DNA of 62,224 nucleotides, from NCBI GenBank assembly GCA_905479575.1, contig CAJQNB010000013.1, positions 1 to 62,224 on the forward strand. The letters run 5' to 3'. The DNA comes from an uncultured Pseudophaeobacter sp. (GTDB taxonomy: Bacteria; Pseudomonadota; Alphaproteobacteria; Rhodobacterales; Rhodobacteraceae). The translations under genes were made by a program, and so were the position numbers. Shown here in pieces: positions 26,893-35,653 of the stretch (within the stretch, counting starts at the first letter, position 1; each line of letters opens with the position of its first letter). A model generated the notes under the pieces. The model was given only the letters and a program-made list of their open reading frames with translations. It was not told the origin of the DNA and searched no databases.

Positions 26893-28254
26893 CTAGACAT
26901 TCATCAGCAGATGCTCGCGCTCCCAGGGGGAGATCACCTGCAGGAATTCCTCATACTCAGCGCGTTTGACGATGCTGTAGACCCGGGCAAATTCAGGGCC
27001 CAGTACTTCGTGCAAGGCAGTGGCGGTGTCAAACAGATCGAGGGCACTGCCCATAACCTGCGGAATATCGCCTTCACCCTCATAGGCATCGCCTTTGAAC
27101 TGTTTCTCTGGGTGGGTCTTTTCCATCAGTCCCAGATAGCCACAGGCCAGAGAGACGGCGATGCCCAGGTAGGGGTTGCAGTCCATGCCGGCAATGCGGT
27201 TTTCAACCCGCCGTGCCGCAGCCCCAGAGAGCGGAATGCGGATGCCGGTGGTGCGATTGTCGCGCGCCCATTCCAGATTGATCGGGGCGGCGTGATCTTT
27301 GACATACCGTCGGTAGGAATTCACATAGGGTGCCATCACCGCGATCCCTGCCGGCAGATGGTTCTGTAGCCCGGCAATAAAGTGGAAAAACGCATCCGTT
27401 TCGGACTCATCCTCTGCGGAAAAGATGTTCTTGCCGGTTTTGCGGTCCAGTACCGAATGGTGGATATGCATCGCCGAGCCGGGCTCATTCTCGATCGGCT
27501 TGGCCATGAAGGTGGCAAAGCAATCATGGCGCAGTGCCGCTTCGCGGATCAGCCGTTTGAAATAGAACACCTCATCCGCCAGTTTGACCGGATCACCATG
27601 CAGCAGGTTGATCTCCAGCTGGCCGGCGCCGCCTTCCTGGGTGATGCCGTCGATTTCAAACCCCTGGGCCTCGGCAAAATCATAGATATCGTCGATAACA
27701 GGGCCAAATTCATCCACGGCCGTCATGGAATAGGCCTGGCGAGCGGCGGCAGGGCGGCCAGAGCGCCCCATCATGGGTTCGATCTTTTTGGCAGGATCGA
27801 CATTGCGCGCCACCAGGAAGAACTCCATCTCAGGTGCCACAACCGGATCCCAGCCCTGATCGTGATAGAGCTGCACCACCCGCTTCAGCACGTTGCGTGG
27901 GCTAAAGGGGATCGGATCGCCGTTACGGTCAACGGCGTCATGGATCACCTGCAGGGTCCAGTCCCCGGTCCAGGGCGCCGCCGTGGCGGTGGACATATCC
28001 GGGTGCAGGGTCATGTCTTTTTCGATCCAGCCATCCTCATCCGCAGCCTCGGCCCAATCGCCGGTGATGGTTTGGTAAAAGATGCTGTCGGGCAGGTGAA
28101 AGTAGTCCTGCTTTGCAAACTTGGATGCCGGTACTGCCTTGCCCCGGGCAATACCGGGAAGGTCCGAAATAACGCATTCAACTTCGTCGAGACGACGGCC
28201 CTCCAGATAGAGCTTTGCCGCTTCGGGAAGGTCGTCTAGCCAAGATGACATCAA
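26893..28254 (-). CDS. Glutamine synthetase-like gamma-glutamyl-amine ligase (copy 2)
   Basis: A 453-residue GS-fold enzyme. EMEFFLVA, INLLHGDPVKLADEV, NEPGSAMHIHHSVLD and NRTTGIRIP are the GS catalytic-site segments. Bacterial PuuA/GlnA3-type ligases glutamylate amines instead of ammonia. Its start overlaps the amidotransferase stop by four bases, so the two are translationally coupled. It is clearly related to the GS-like gene at 28992-30311. The exact amine is unknown. Confidence 0.88.
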   Translation of the reverse strand: MMSSWLDDLPEAAKLYLEGRRLDEVECVISDLPGIARGKAVPASKFAKQDYFHLPDSIFYQTITGDWAEAADEDGWIEKDMTLHPDMSTATAAPWTGDWTLQVIHDAVDRNGDPIPFSPRNVLKRVVQLYHDQGWDPVVAPEMEFFLVARNVDPAKKIEPMMGRSGRPAAARQAYSMTAVDEFGPVIDDIYDFAEAQGFEIDGITQEGGAGQLEINLLHGDPVKLADEVFYFKRLIREAALRHDCFATFMAKPIENEPGSAMHIHHSVLDRKTGKNIFSAEDESETDAFFHFIAGLQNHLPAGIAVMAPYVNSYRRYVKDHAAPINLEWARDNRTTGIRIPLSGAAARRVENRIAGMDCNPYLGIAVSLACGYLGLMEKTHPEKQFKGDAYEGEGDIPQVMGSALDLFDTATALHEVLGPEFARVYSIVKRAEYEEFLQVISPWEREHLLMNV

Positions 28255-28931
28255 GTCCTCTCTTTCTTCATAAATTCTGCGAGGAAATTTGCAATTGCGG
28301 GGGAGTCTACGGGGGTGTCGAGCTGCTGGCTGGCCTGATCAAGGATCTGGTCCGGCACCACGCCACGGCCCCGTTTGTCGATCAAGCCACTGGTGAACGC
28401 ATTGCTGAATTCGGGATGCGGCTGCAGGGTCCAGATATGGTCACCATAGGCGAGGATGCCGTTTTCACAGAATTCATTTCCGGCCAGCACGCGGGCCCCG
28501 GCGGGACGCTCGATCACCTGATCCTGGTGCCAGGCGTTGAGAGTCAAAGGCACGCCGTCCTGCTCATAGGTAACATGGCCAACGGCCCAGCCACCCTCAT
28601 ATTTGGCCACCTTGCCGCCAAGCGCCTGGGCGATGATTTGATGGCCAAAGCAGATCCCGGCCATGGGCTGTTTCTTGGCATGGATCTCACGGATCAGCTC
28701 TTCGAGCGGCGGGATCCAGTCGTGGGGTTCATAGGCACCATGGCGCGAGCCAGTGATGATCCACCCATCTGCGGCATCGGCATTTGCGGGAAACTGGCCG
28801 TCAACGACTGCAAAGGTCTCAAACTCAAAACCATTGCCCGCCAGGAGAGTGCAAAACATCTGGTCATAGTCGCCCGAGTCCTGAATGAGATCTTCAGGCG
28901 CGTGGCCGGTTTGCAGGATGCCGATTTTCAT
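28251..28931 (-). CDS. Class I glutamine amidotransferase-type hydrolase
   Basis: A 226-residue GATase-1 protein. The nucleophile is Cys94 in AGICFGHQIIAQALGG; the His-Glu pair is in LQPHPEFS. In the Puu pathway a GATase-fold enzyme (PuuD) hydrolyses gamma-glutamyl-GABA. This protein is closer in motif to GMP-synthase-like amidotransferases than to E. coli PuuD, so the assignment is by context. It overlaps the downstream ligase gene by four bases. Confidence 0.85.
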   Translation of the reverse strand: MKIGILQTGHAPEDLIQDSGDYDQMFCTLLAGNGFEFETFAVVDGQFPANADAADGWIITGSRHGAYEPHDWIPPLEELIREIHAKKQPMAGICFGHQIIAQALGGKVAKYEGGWAVGHVTYEQDGVPLTLNAWHQDQVIERPAGARVLAGNEFCENGILAYGDHIWTLQPHPEFSNAFTSGLIDKRGRGVVPDQILDQASQQLDTPVDSPAIANFLAEFMKKERT

Positions 28932-28991
28932 AATTCACCAGATTTGATCAAAAGGGGATGGGGTGGGGCCGCGCATCGGGGCTGACAGTGT

Positions 28992-30311
28992 TCATACCGC
29001 GTCCAACCAGCTGAGCCAATGTTGATCTGTCGGCAGGGCGGCAAAGCCCGCCAGTTCCTGGCGTTTGGTCATCACCAGGTTGCGGATCATCATCTGCGGT
29101 AGGATCCGTGCGATCAGCGGGCTTTCTTCAAACCGGGCAATGGCGGTTTCCCAATCGGGCGCCAGCTGTGGCAGATCGGTCTGCTCATAGATGTTCCCAC
29201 TGGAGGCGGCGGGCGGCACCATTTTGTCAGTGATGCCCAGCAGGGCGGCACCCAGAACAACAGAAAGCATCAGATAGGGGTTGATGTCCCCACCGGCGGT
29301 GCGGTGCTCAATGCGCCGCGCCTTGGGGCTGCCGCCGGGAATACGGATGGCTGCGGTTCGGTTTTCATAGGCCCAGGCAGCTCCGGTCGGGGCGTGGGCA
29401 CCGGGCACCAGGCGGGCATAGGAATTACCATGTGGCGCAAAGATCAGCGTACTGGCTGGCATCGCCGCGATGCATCCCGCGACCGCCTGGTGCAGCAGGT
29501 CGGTGCCGGTTGCGGATCCATCATCAAAGACATTGTTGCCCTGCGCATCCACCACCGAGAAATGCACATGCATGCCATTGCCGGCTTCCTCGGCATAGGG
29601 TTTTGCCATAAAGGTGGCCGCCATGCCGTGTTTTCGCGCCAGGCCTTTGACCAGGGCTTTGAACAGCCAGGCATCATCCGCCGCGCGCAGGGCATCCTGA
29701 TGGTTCAGGTTGATCTCGAACTGGCCCAACCCGGCCTCAGAAATTGCCGATTGTGCCGGGATGCCCATCTCTTCGGCGCCGGCATAGAGGTCGGTGAAAA
29801 ACAAATCAAAGGCGTCCAGCTCTTCCAGTGACAATACCGACTGCTGGCTGAGCTTTCGCCCGGTGTGGGGATGCGCTGGTGGGCCGGGTTGCGCGCCGCT
29901 GTCATCCACCAGATTGAATTCCATTTCGGTGGCGGCCATCACCGTCCAGCCGCGCGCCGCATAGCCGTCAAGCACCTGTGCCAGAACCTGACGTGGATCG
30001 CCCAGAAAAGGCGCGCCATCGTCGGTTTCCAGCATCATCGGAACCAGAGCCGACGGAGTGTCCAGCCAGGGCATCGGCACCGGGCCACGTTGTGTTGGCT
30101 TGAGGATGCCATCGGCATCGCCGGTTTCAAACACCAGCGGGCTGTCTTCGATGTCGCGTCCCCAGATATCCACGTTGAGGGCAGAAACCGGCATCCGCGC
30201 CGCGCCATCGGCCAGTTTTCCCGCCTGTGCGGCAGGCATGCGTTTGCCGCGCATCTGTCCGTTCACATCACAGGCGGCGATGCGGATGGTCTTCAGCGTG
30301 GACAGGTCCAT
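28992..30311 (-). CDS. Glutamine synthetase-like gamma-glutamyl-amine ligase (copy 1)
   Basis: A 439-residue GS-fold enzyme and first gene of the amine-catabolism operon. ATEMEFNLVDD, FEINLNHQDAL, GNGMHVHFSVVD and ENRTAAIRIPGG mark the active site. The start at MDLSTLKTIR is chosen for its AAGGAG site; the longer frame adds 28 residues without homology. Two ligases in one operon suggest either different amine substrates or different steps (for example putrescine and ethanolamine/isopropylamine types). Substrate cannot be read. Confidence 0.88.
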   Translation of the reverse strand: MDLSTLKTIRIAACDVNGQMRGKRMPAAQAGKLADGAARMPVSALNVDIWGRDIEDSPLVFETGDADGILKPTQRGPVPMPWLDTPSALVPMMLETDDGAPFLGDPRQVLAQVLDGYAARGWTVMAATEMEFNLVDDSGAQPGPPAHPHTGRKLSQQSVLSLEELDAFDLFFTDLYAGAEEMGIPAQSAISEAGLGQFEINLNHQDALRAADDAWLFKALVKGLARKHGMAATFMAKPYAEEAGNGMHVHFSVVDAQGNNVFDDGSATGTDLLHQAVAGCIAAMPASTLIFAPHGNSYARLVPGAHAPTGAAWAYENRTAAIRIPGGSPKARRIEHRTAGGDINPYLMLSVVLGAALLGITDKMVPPAASSGNIYEQTDLPQLAPDWETAIARFEESPLIARILPQMMIRNLVMTKRQELAGFAALPTDQHWLSWLDAV

Positions 30312-30590
30312 GGGGCGGCTCCTTGGTAGCGGTGCCTCTGTTGTACTGCAGGTTTTTGCATGAGCCAAGAGAATTTGATCAAAAGTTTGCATCAAGACGT
30401 GGAAGCCCTAAAAACCGCCAAAAAAATGGCCCCGGAAGGAGCCATCATGTCGTTCATTTTTTCCATTATCCACGAAAAGAAGCATTGGTTGAGCCATAGC
30501 TATGAAACCATAGAAAAACCTCGGACATGTCACCATTTCGCGCGAAATAAATTGTTCCCTTCGGGCAAAATGTAGTTGGCCAATATTGTC
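30312..30590. other. Region upstream of the amine operon, only a doubtful small frame
   Basis: About 280 bases between the ligase gene and the IS element. A plus-strand frame of 71 codons starts at 30360 (MSQENLIKSLHQDVEALKTA), but it has no clear ribosome site and its 3' part (YETIEKPRTCHHFARNK) is not protein-like. It may be the remnant of a gene cut by the insertion. The operon promoter should be here. Confidence 0.4.
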
Positions 30591-31658
30591 GGCTCCAAGT
30601 CATTTGAGTGCCGACATGATCACGGAACCGAAATCCGTCAGGGACATTTGGAAGAAAATGGCGAGCGAACATCACGGGCCGTCTTCCTCGAAGAAATGGT
30701 CTGGCCCACCGGCCGGTATTGTCCACACTGCCGCAGTGTGCGGTCTGTTGCGCTTCGCGGTCAATCTGCGCGTGCGGGACTGTATCAATGTTCCGAGCGA
30801 CGAATGTCGCCGTCAATTCACCCTAACCACAAGAATGCCAATGCACTCGACCAAACTTGATCTTCGAGTGTGGATTGTCGCGATCTTTCTCGTGCTGACA
30901 TCAAGAAAGGGGATCTGCTCGGTCGTCATGTCACGAATCCTGGGCGTGAACCAAAAAACTGCCTGGGAACTCTGTCGGCCATTCGTGAACTGATGGCCGA
31001 CAGAGAAGGGATCGCCAGTCCGTTGGGCGGCATAGTCGAGGTCGATGTTTCCTTCGTGGGAGGTGCCCCTAAGTTCAAGAAAAGGGTCAAAAACAAGCCG
31101 GGGCGCGGCACCAAAAAGCCTGTCGTTCTGGTTGCCGCTGAACGCAATGGCCAAGCCAAGGCGACCATGTTTCGGAACGCCCAAGGCGCAACACTTGGGC
31201 CAATCATGAAAGAATGGATGGAACCGCAGCCTATTCTGATGACGGATGGCAAGAGGGCTTATCGTAAAATCGGCAAAACATTTGCTGCACATCATACGGT
31301 CAGTCACGGTGCTCGACAGTATTCCCGTCCCAGTCTCGGGGTGCACATCAATACGGTGGAAGCCGTCAAGTCTCAGGTCCGGCGCGCCTTTGTCGGAGTA
31401 TTTCATCGCCCTGGACGAAAGCACCTTCAGCGATACCTCGACGAGATCCTGTGGCGTTGCAACCATCGTCAGCCAGCCGTGAAGGTCTGGCAGAAACTGA
31501 TGAAATCAGACGCAAAGACAGTCACGACAACAACGTGGAAGCTAATACTTGTCGTCGAACAGATGAGAGGGCTTCTCTGCTGTGCGATTGGTCGGCAAAT
31601 GCCCCGCACGCCTGAATGGGGTTTGACCTGGCCATAAGATCGACGGCGGCTTAGAGCC
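30591..31658 (+). mobile_element. Degenerate IS1595-type insertion sequence
   Basis: The element is bounded by imperfect inverted ends: GGCTCCAAGTC on the left (30591-30601) and GGCTCTAAGCC read inward from the right end (31648-31658), nine of eleven bases matching. The inside carries a broken IS1595-family transposase. I see no clear target-site duplication. The element separates the amine operon from the Old Yellow Enzyme gene and transporter. Confidence 0.75.
30616..31637 (+). pseudogene. IS1595-family transposase, at least three frameshifts
   Basis: Pieces of one transposase lie in alternating frames: an N-terminal KSVRDI, then FLEEMVWPTGRYCPHC (zinc ribbon), then CRRQFTLTT..MHSTKLDLRVWIVAIFLVL, then SAIRELMADREG to the C-terminal MRRTPEWGL-like end. 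Frames change near 30670, 30808 and 30970. VEVDVSFVGG and LMTDGKRAY carry the first catalytic aspartates. The glutamate expected after VEVD (VEVDE) is replaced by Val. The protein is certainly inactive. Confidence 0.88.
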
Positions 31659-31737
31659 TAAACCTTCATTGGGTTGCCGCGCCAAAACTACTCATTGATG
31701 TGTTATCAATTGCTGAGATTTTACAGGAGCTGTTCGG

Positions 31738-32928
31738 ATGCAACAAAATGAGGTTCTGTTTCAGGCGCTTGAATTGCCATGTGGCGTTGTCTTGAAAAAT
31801 CGGATTGCAAAATCTGCAACGTCGGACTCTCTGGGCGACGGCACCGGTCACCCAACGCCCGAACAAAACAGGCTGTATCAGCGATGGGCGGAAGGAGGGC
31901 TGGCCGTATCGATTATTGGCGAAGTTCAAGCGACTTCGCACTTTGCCGAAAAGCCCGGAAATCTGGTGCTTCACGCAGTTTCGGACTTAAACAAGTTTAG
32001 GGACCTTGCCGCGCACGGTAGTCAAAACGGCCCGCAGTTGTGGCTACAACTCGGTCATGCTGGGGCGCTTGCATACGCACCGATCAGCAATCCGAAGGGG
32101 CCAAGCGCTCTCGATTTACCAAGCCTGCGCTGCGAGGCGCTAACGCAAGATGAAATCCATCAGGTTTCGGCAGACTTTGCCAAGACAGCTATATTGGCAA
32201 AGCGGGCTGGTTTCGGCGGCGTGCAAATACATGCAGCACATGGTTTTCTGCTCAGCCAGTTTCTGTCGCCTTTGTTCAATAAGCGCCGCGATGGATATGG
32301 TGGATCTATCGCCAACCGTATGAAACTTCTACTTGAAACCATTGAGGCAACACGCGCGGCGGTCGGTCCTCACTTTCCAATCGCGGTGAAGCTTAACTCT
32401 TCAGACCAACTTGAAGGCGGGCTTGGCGAAGACGATGCGCTTCAGGTCGTGTCCGCTCTGGACACATCATCGGTCGACTTAATCGACATCAGCGGTGGAA
32501 CGTATTTCCCTGGCGCTAAATCTGCTTCTGACAGCGCTGGAAGTGGGCCATATTTCATCGCATTCGCCAAACGCGCCCGAACGGTGAGATCCAAGCCTTT
32601 GATGTTGACCGGGGGCTTCAAAACGCGGTCGCAGGCAGCGGAGGCGGTCACGAGCGGCGCAGTTGATATAGTCGGCCTGGCTCGTGCGCTCGTTCTTGAA
32701 CCGGCCCTTCCCAATCTTTGGATGAAAGACCAGACGCCAGAGCCCGCCTTTCCACGGTTTTCAGATGCGCCGGAGGGCGGGGTAACGGCGTGGTATACGA
32801 TGCGGCTGACGGAAATCGGAGCTGACAAAGAGACAGACGAAGCTGGCGACCTTGGGCAGGCCATCGAAAATTATCAAACGCGTGACGATATCCGAACAGA
32901 AATCTGGTTGCGCCATTTTGAGAGTTAG
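31738..32928 (+). CDS. NADH:flavin oxidoreductase, Old Yellow Enzyme family
   Basis: A 396-residue FMN TIM-barrel protein. LKNRIAKSATSDSLGDGTGHPT replaces the common AAM motif region; LWLQLGHAGA, GFGGVQIHAAHGFLLSQFLSP, NKRRDGYGGSIANRM and the phosphate-binding GGFKTRSQA and GLARALVLEP are typical. OYEs reduce activated alkenes; some act on 2,4-dienoyl-CoA but those have extra domains not present here. It sits alone right after the IS, on the opposite strand from its neighbours, so it may have arrived with or near the element. Confidence 0.88.
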   Translation: MQQNEVLFQALELPCGVVLKNRIAKSATSDSLGDGTGHPTPEQNRLYQRWAEGGLAVSIIGEVQATSHFAEKPGNLVLHAVSDLNKFRDLAAHGSQNGPQLWLQLGHAGALAYAPISNPKGPSALDLPSLRCEALTQDEIHQVSADFAKTAILAKRAGFGGVQIHAAHGFLLSQFLSPLFNKRRDGYGGSIANRMKLLLETIEATRAAVGPHFPIAVKLNSSDQLEGGLGEDDALQVVSALDTSSVDLIDISGGTYFPGAKSASDSAGSGPYFIAFAKRARTVRSKPLMLTGGFKTRSQAAEAVTSGAVDIVGLARALVLEPALPNLWMKDQTPEPAFPRFSDAPEGGVTAWYTMRLTEIGADKETDEAGDLGQAIENYQTRDDIRTEIWLRHFES

Positions 32929-33063
32929 GCCAGTCGCTTGGTCAATCGGCTGGCAGCATTTCTGTCGCTTGTCCCACATTGGGGTTCTTTACCGTATAGC
33001 CATACGGTCAGCGATTTTGGACCAGACTCCGTTTGGTGGATAATTAGGTCAGTTTTTGTTCTT

Positions 33064-33870
33064 TTAGCGCATGAAATTGGGTCTGTATTTCAACTTGGGG
33101 CGCTGTCCCCGCGGCAGATGCCGGTTCAGCCGCTTGTTTATCAGCCCAAACAGGGCAATCACCATCAGGGTCAGGAGGATGAAATAGAAGGCCAGAATAG
33201 GGTAGGGGACAAAGGGGTTGAAGGTCTTATCTGCAAAATACTTTGCATAGTAGAGCGCATCGCCTTTTTGGCGCCAGGCTGGAAAGGCCGAGACAAAAAC
33301 CAGGGTGGTGGCATGAAACAAAAAGATCGCCTCATTGGTATAGGCGGGCCAGGCAAGGCGCATCATGGTTGGCCACATCACCTTGCGATACCGCGGCCAG
33401 CCGGTCAGCCCATAGGCATCTGCAGCCTCAATATCGCCTTTGGGGATCGACCGCAGCGCCCCGTAGAAGATCTCGGCGGAATATGCGGCGGTGTTCAGAA
33501 ACAACACGATGAGCGCGCCAGCCCAGGCCGAGGACAGCGGATCAAAGACGCTTGATACGCCTTTCAGACTGAGGAACAGGAAGTAAGCAAAGAAGAACTG
33601 GATGAACAGGGGCGAGCCGCGAAACAGAAAGATGAACCATTCAGCAGGTTTACGGGCCCAGGGCGAACTGGCATTCTTTGCCACCGCCAGGAGATTGGCC
33701 AAGAAGAAGCCAGTCACGATCGCAAGGACGCCATAGTAGACGTTCCAGATCATCCCCGAGCCGATCAGGGTGAAATGCTCACATAGGGTGAAATCACTGC
33801 GCGGCAGCATCCGTTCGCCATAGCCAAGCGAGCGGAACGCATAGTCCTGAACGGTTTGAAAGCAGCTCAT
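33064..33870 (-). CDS. Polar amino-acid ABC transporter, permease (HisM-type)
   Basis: A 268-residue permease with about five helices. The EAA-loop sequence EAADAYGLTGWPRYRKVMWP contacts the ATPase. PIFKGSPL-like FLFRGSPLFIQFFF is typical of the HisMQ/ArgQ family. The start at MSCFQTVQ overlaps the other permease by four bases (ATGA), showing translational coupling. The ORF continues 67 codons upstream, but that stretch is shadow of the neighbour gene. Confidence 0.9.
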   Translation of the reverse strand: MSCFQTVQDYAFRSLGYGERMLPRSDFTLCEHFTLIGSGMIWNVYYGVLAIVTGFFLANLLAVAKNASSPWARKPAEWFIFLFRGSPLFIQFFFAYFLFLSLKGVSSVFDPLSSAWAGALIVLFLNTAAYSAEIFYGALRSIPKGDIEAADAYGLTGWPRYRKVMWPTMMRLAWPAYTNEAIFLFHATTLVFVSAFPAWRQKGDALYYAKYFADKTFNPFVPYPILAFYFILLTLMVIALFGLINKRLNRHLPRGQRPKLKYRPNFMR

Positions 33871-34700
33871 AACGCTTTCCTTTGCGCTTCGCCAGCCAGG
33901 GTGGCTTGACCATGGGACAGGCGGATGGTGATGCGGTTCAAAACCAGTTCGGAAACCTTGGTAAAGCTGAGATAAAAGATCAGCAATCCAAGGAAGTACC
34001 AGGTGCGCCAATCGGTATGGGGATAGGCGGTGAACCTGGCGGTTTTGGAGCCGCCGAGTTCCTTGGCCCAATAGACGATATCCTCAACCCCCAGCAGGAA
34101 CAGCAGGGGCGTGGCCTTGATAAGGACCATCCAGAGGTTGGAAAGACCGGGCAGGGCATAGGTCCACATTTGTGGCACCAGAATGCGCCAAAAGGTCTGG
34201 CTATTGTTGAGCCCATAGGCCTCTGCTGTTTCGATTTGTGCATGGGGCACCGCCTGCATCGCGCCATAAAGCACATTGGCGGCGAAGGCCCCAAAAACAA
34301 TGGCAAAGGTCACAACCGCAATGGTGAAACCATAGACTTCATGGATCCATTGCGCAGAATCCCCCAGTGGCAGCTTGGCAATATCGCAGACGATGAAATC
34401 GCTGCCCTGGCGAATGGGTTGATCCCAATCCGGGCATTTGACCTTATGGCGCAGATATTCCAGCGCCTGATCCAATGCGATGACAAAAAACAGGAAAAAG
34501 GCGATGTCCGGCACGCCACGCACAATGGCGATATAGCCACGTCCCAACCAGCTGAGCGGCGCAAAACGCGCCCGCGCGGCCATGGCGCCGCCAAAACCAA
34601 ACAGCAGTGCGGCAGGCGCAGCAAGTGCCAACAGCAACAGAACCGTCCCGAACGACATGTAAAAGGCCATGTGCTTACCGGTGGTGAGATAGCAGCTCAT
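33867..34700 (-). CDS. Polar amino-acid ABC transporter, permease (HisQ-type)
   Basis: A 277-residue inner-membrane permease. IAIVRGVPDIAFFLFF and the EAA loop ETAEAYGLNNSQTFWRILVP are the family signatures. A periplasmic insertion of about 45 residues (HKVKCPDWDQPIRQGSDFIVC) contains two cysteines that could form a disulfide. Together with the second permease it makes the membrane part of a lysine/arginine/ornithine/histidine-type importer. Confidence 0.9.
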   Translation of the reverse strand: MSCYLTTGKHMAFYMSFGTVLLLLALAAPAALLFGFGGAMAARARFAPLSWLGRGYIAIVRGVPDIAFFLFFVIALDQALEYLRHKVKCPDWDQPIRQGSDFIVCDIAKLPLGDSAQWIHEVYGFTIAVVTFAIVFGAFAANVLYGAMQAVPHAQIETAEAYGLNNSQTFWRILVPQMWTYALPGLSNLWMVLIKATPLLFLLGVEDIVYWAKELGGSKTARFTAYPHTDWRTWYFLGLLIFYLSFTKVSELVLNRITIRLSHGQATLAGEAQRKAL

Positions 34701-34813
34701 CCACTGGAAAGTCTCGAGAGTGGCCGGGTCAGAGCAAAAGGAGAAAATGGCGGACCTCGTGGGGATCGGGACCGATGGCGCGAGGATCTGAATGCACCGT
34801 TGCGGTCAAGGGC

Positions 34814-34838
34814 AAAGGGGGGCGCGGCGCCCCCCTTT
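34814..34838 (-). terminator. Hairpin between the binding-protein gene and permease genes
   Basis: AAAGGGGGGCGC and GCGCCCCCCTTT form a perfect stem with almost no loop, 25 bases after the binding-protein stop. Partial termination here would allow more binding protein than permease, a common arrangement. Confidence 0.8.
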
Positions 34839-34862
34839 ATTAGTGTTTAGGGATCAAAAGGT

Positions 34863-35573
34863 TCAGAACTTGCCTTCGATTTCCCATTTGTCGAGCAGCA
34901 TGTTCAGCGAACCGTCTTCTTTCATTGAAGCAATTGCCGCGTCGAACTTGGCAATGACGTCGGTATCAGACTGGCGGAAGGCCATGCCGATGCCATCACC
35001 CAAGAAGACGTCTTCGCCTACAAACTGCAGATCGGTTTCGTCAACGATGGGCAGCAGGAAGTCCTTGTCGGCCATGACGGCATCTGCTTCGCCTGCGTTT
35101 ACTGCGGCAATGGTTTCATCCGGTGTGGGGAATTCGACGAGCGTCGCGCCGGTGCCCGCGACATGCGAGGATTGAATGGTCGAGGCCTGCGCAGAGATAA
35201 CGGCGGAGGTCAGATCAACATCTGCCGACAGGGCGGCAAAAGCGGAAGGCGAGGGGCGTGTGTAGCCCTGGGTGAACTGAACAACTTCTTTCCGCTCAGG
35301 TGTGATCGACATGCCGGCGATGATGGCATCGTAGTTGCCCGACAGCAGGTTGGGGATGATGGAATCCCAGTCATTTGTGACCCATTCGCAGGTCAGCTCG
35401 GCGCGTTTGCACAGCTCATCGCCCAGCTCGCGCTCAAAACCGTCCACTTCGCCGTTGTCGTTCAGGAAGTTGTAGGGAGGGTAGGCACCCTCGGTGCCCA
35501 GACGGACTGTGTCAGCCAGGCCCATGCCTGCGGTCAAAGCAAGCGCTGCGGTGGTCAGAATGAGTGATTTCAT
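34863..35573 (-). CDS. Polar amino-acid ABC transporter, substrate-binding protein
   Basis: A 236-residue periplasmic SBP of the HisJ/ArgT cluster. A typical Sec signal peptide ends near residue 20. VRLGTEGAYPPYNFLNDNGEVDGFERELGDELCKRA is the classic N-terminal domain, and DLTSAVISAQASTIQSSHV and EADAVMADKDFLLPIVDE form the second lobe. The two cysteines around residues 54-60 may form a disulfide. The pattern suggests basic amino acids, but the ligand is inferred. Confidence 0.92.
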   Translation of the reverse strand: MKSLILTTAALALTAGMGLADTVRLGTEGAYPPYNFLNDNGEVDGFERELGDELCKRAELTCEWVTNDWDSIIPNLLSGNYDAIIAGMSITPERKEVVQFTQGYTRPSPSAFAALSADVDLTSAVISAQASTIQSSHVAGTGATLVEFPTPDETIAAVNAGEADAVMADKDFLLPIVDETDLQFVGEDVFLGDGIGMAFRQSDTDVIAKFDAAIASMKEDGSLNMLLDKWEIEGKF

Positions 35574-35625
35574 GGTGATACTCCCAGTTTTTGGTTTCTG
35601 TTTTGGTTTGTTCTTGTCGTCTCCA

Positions 35626-35642
35626 AGGCCCGGATCGGGCCT
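35626..35642. terminator. Short hairpin between ATPase and binding-protein genes
   Basis: AGGCCCG-GAT-CGGGCCT is a perfect seven-pair hairpin 11 bases after the ATPase stop. It has no T run on the minus strand and may be an mRNA-stabilising element rather than a terminator. Confidence 0.5.
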
Positions 35643-35653
35643 CAGGGAAGGGG

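Noticed and set aside
30360..30575. A 71-codon frame before the IS element
   Set aside because: No ribosome site, no homology I recognise, and an unnatural 3' end; kept only as a note in the intergenic entry.
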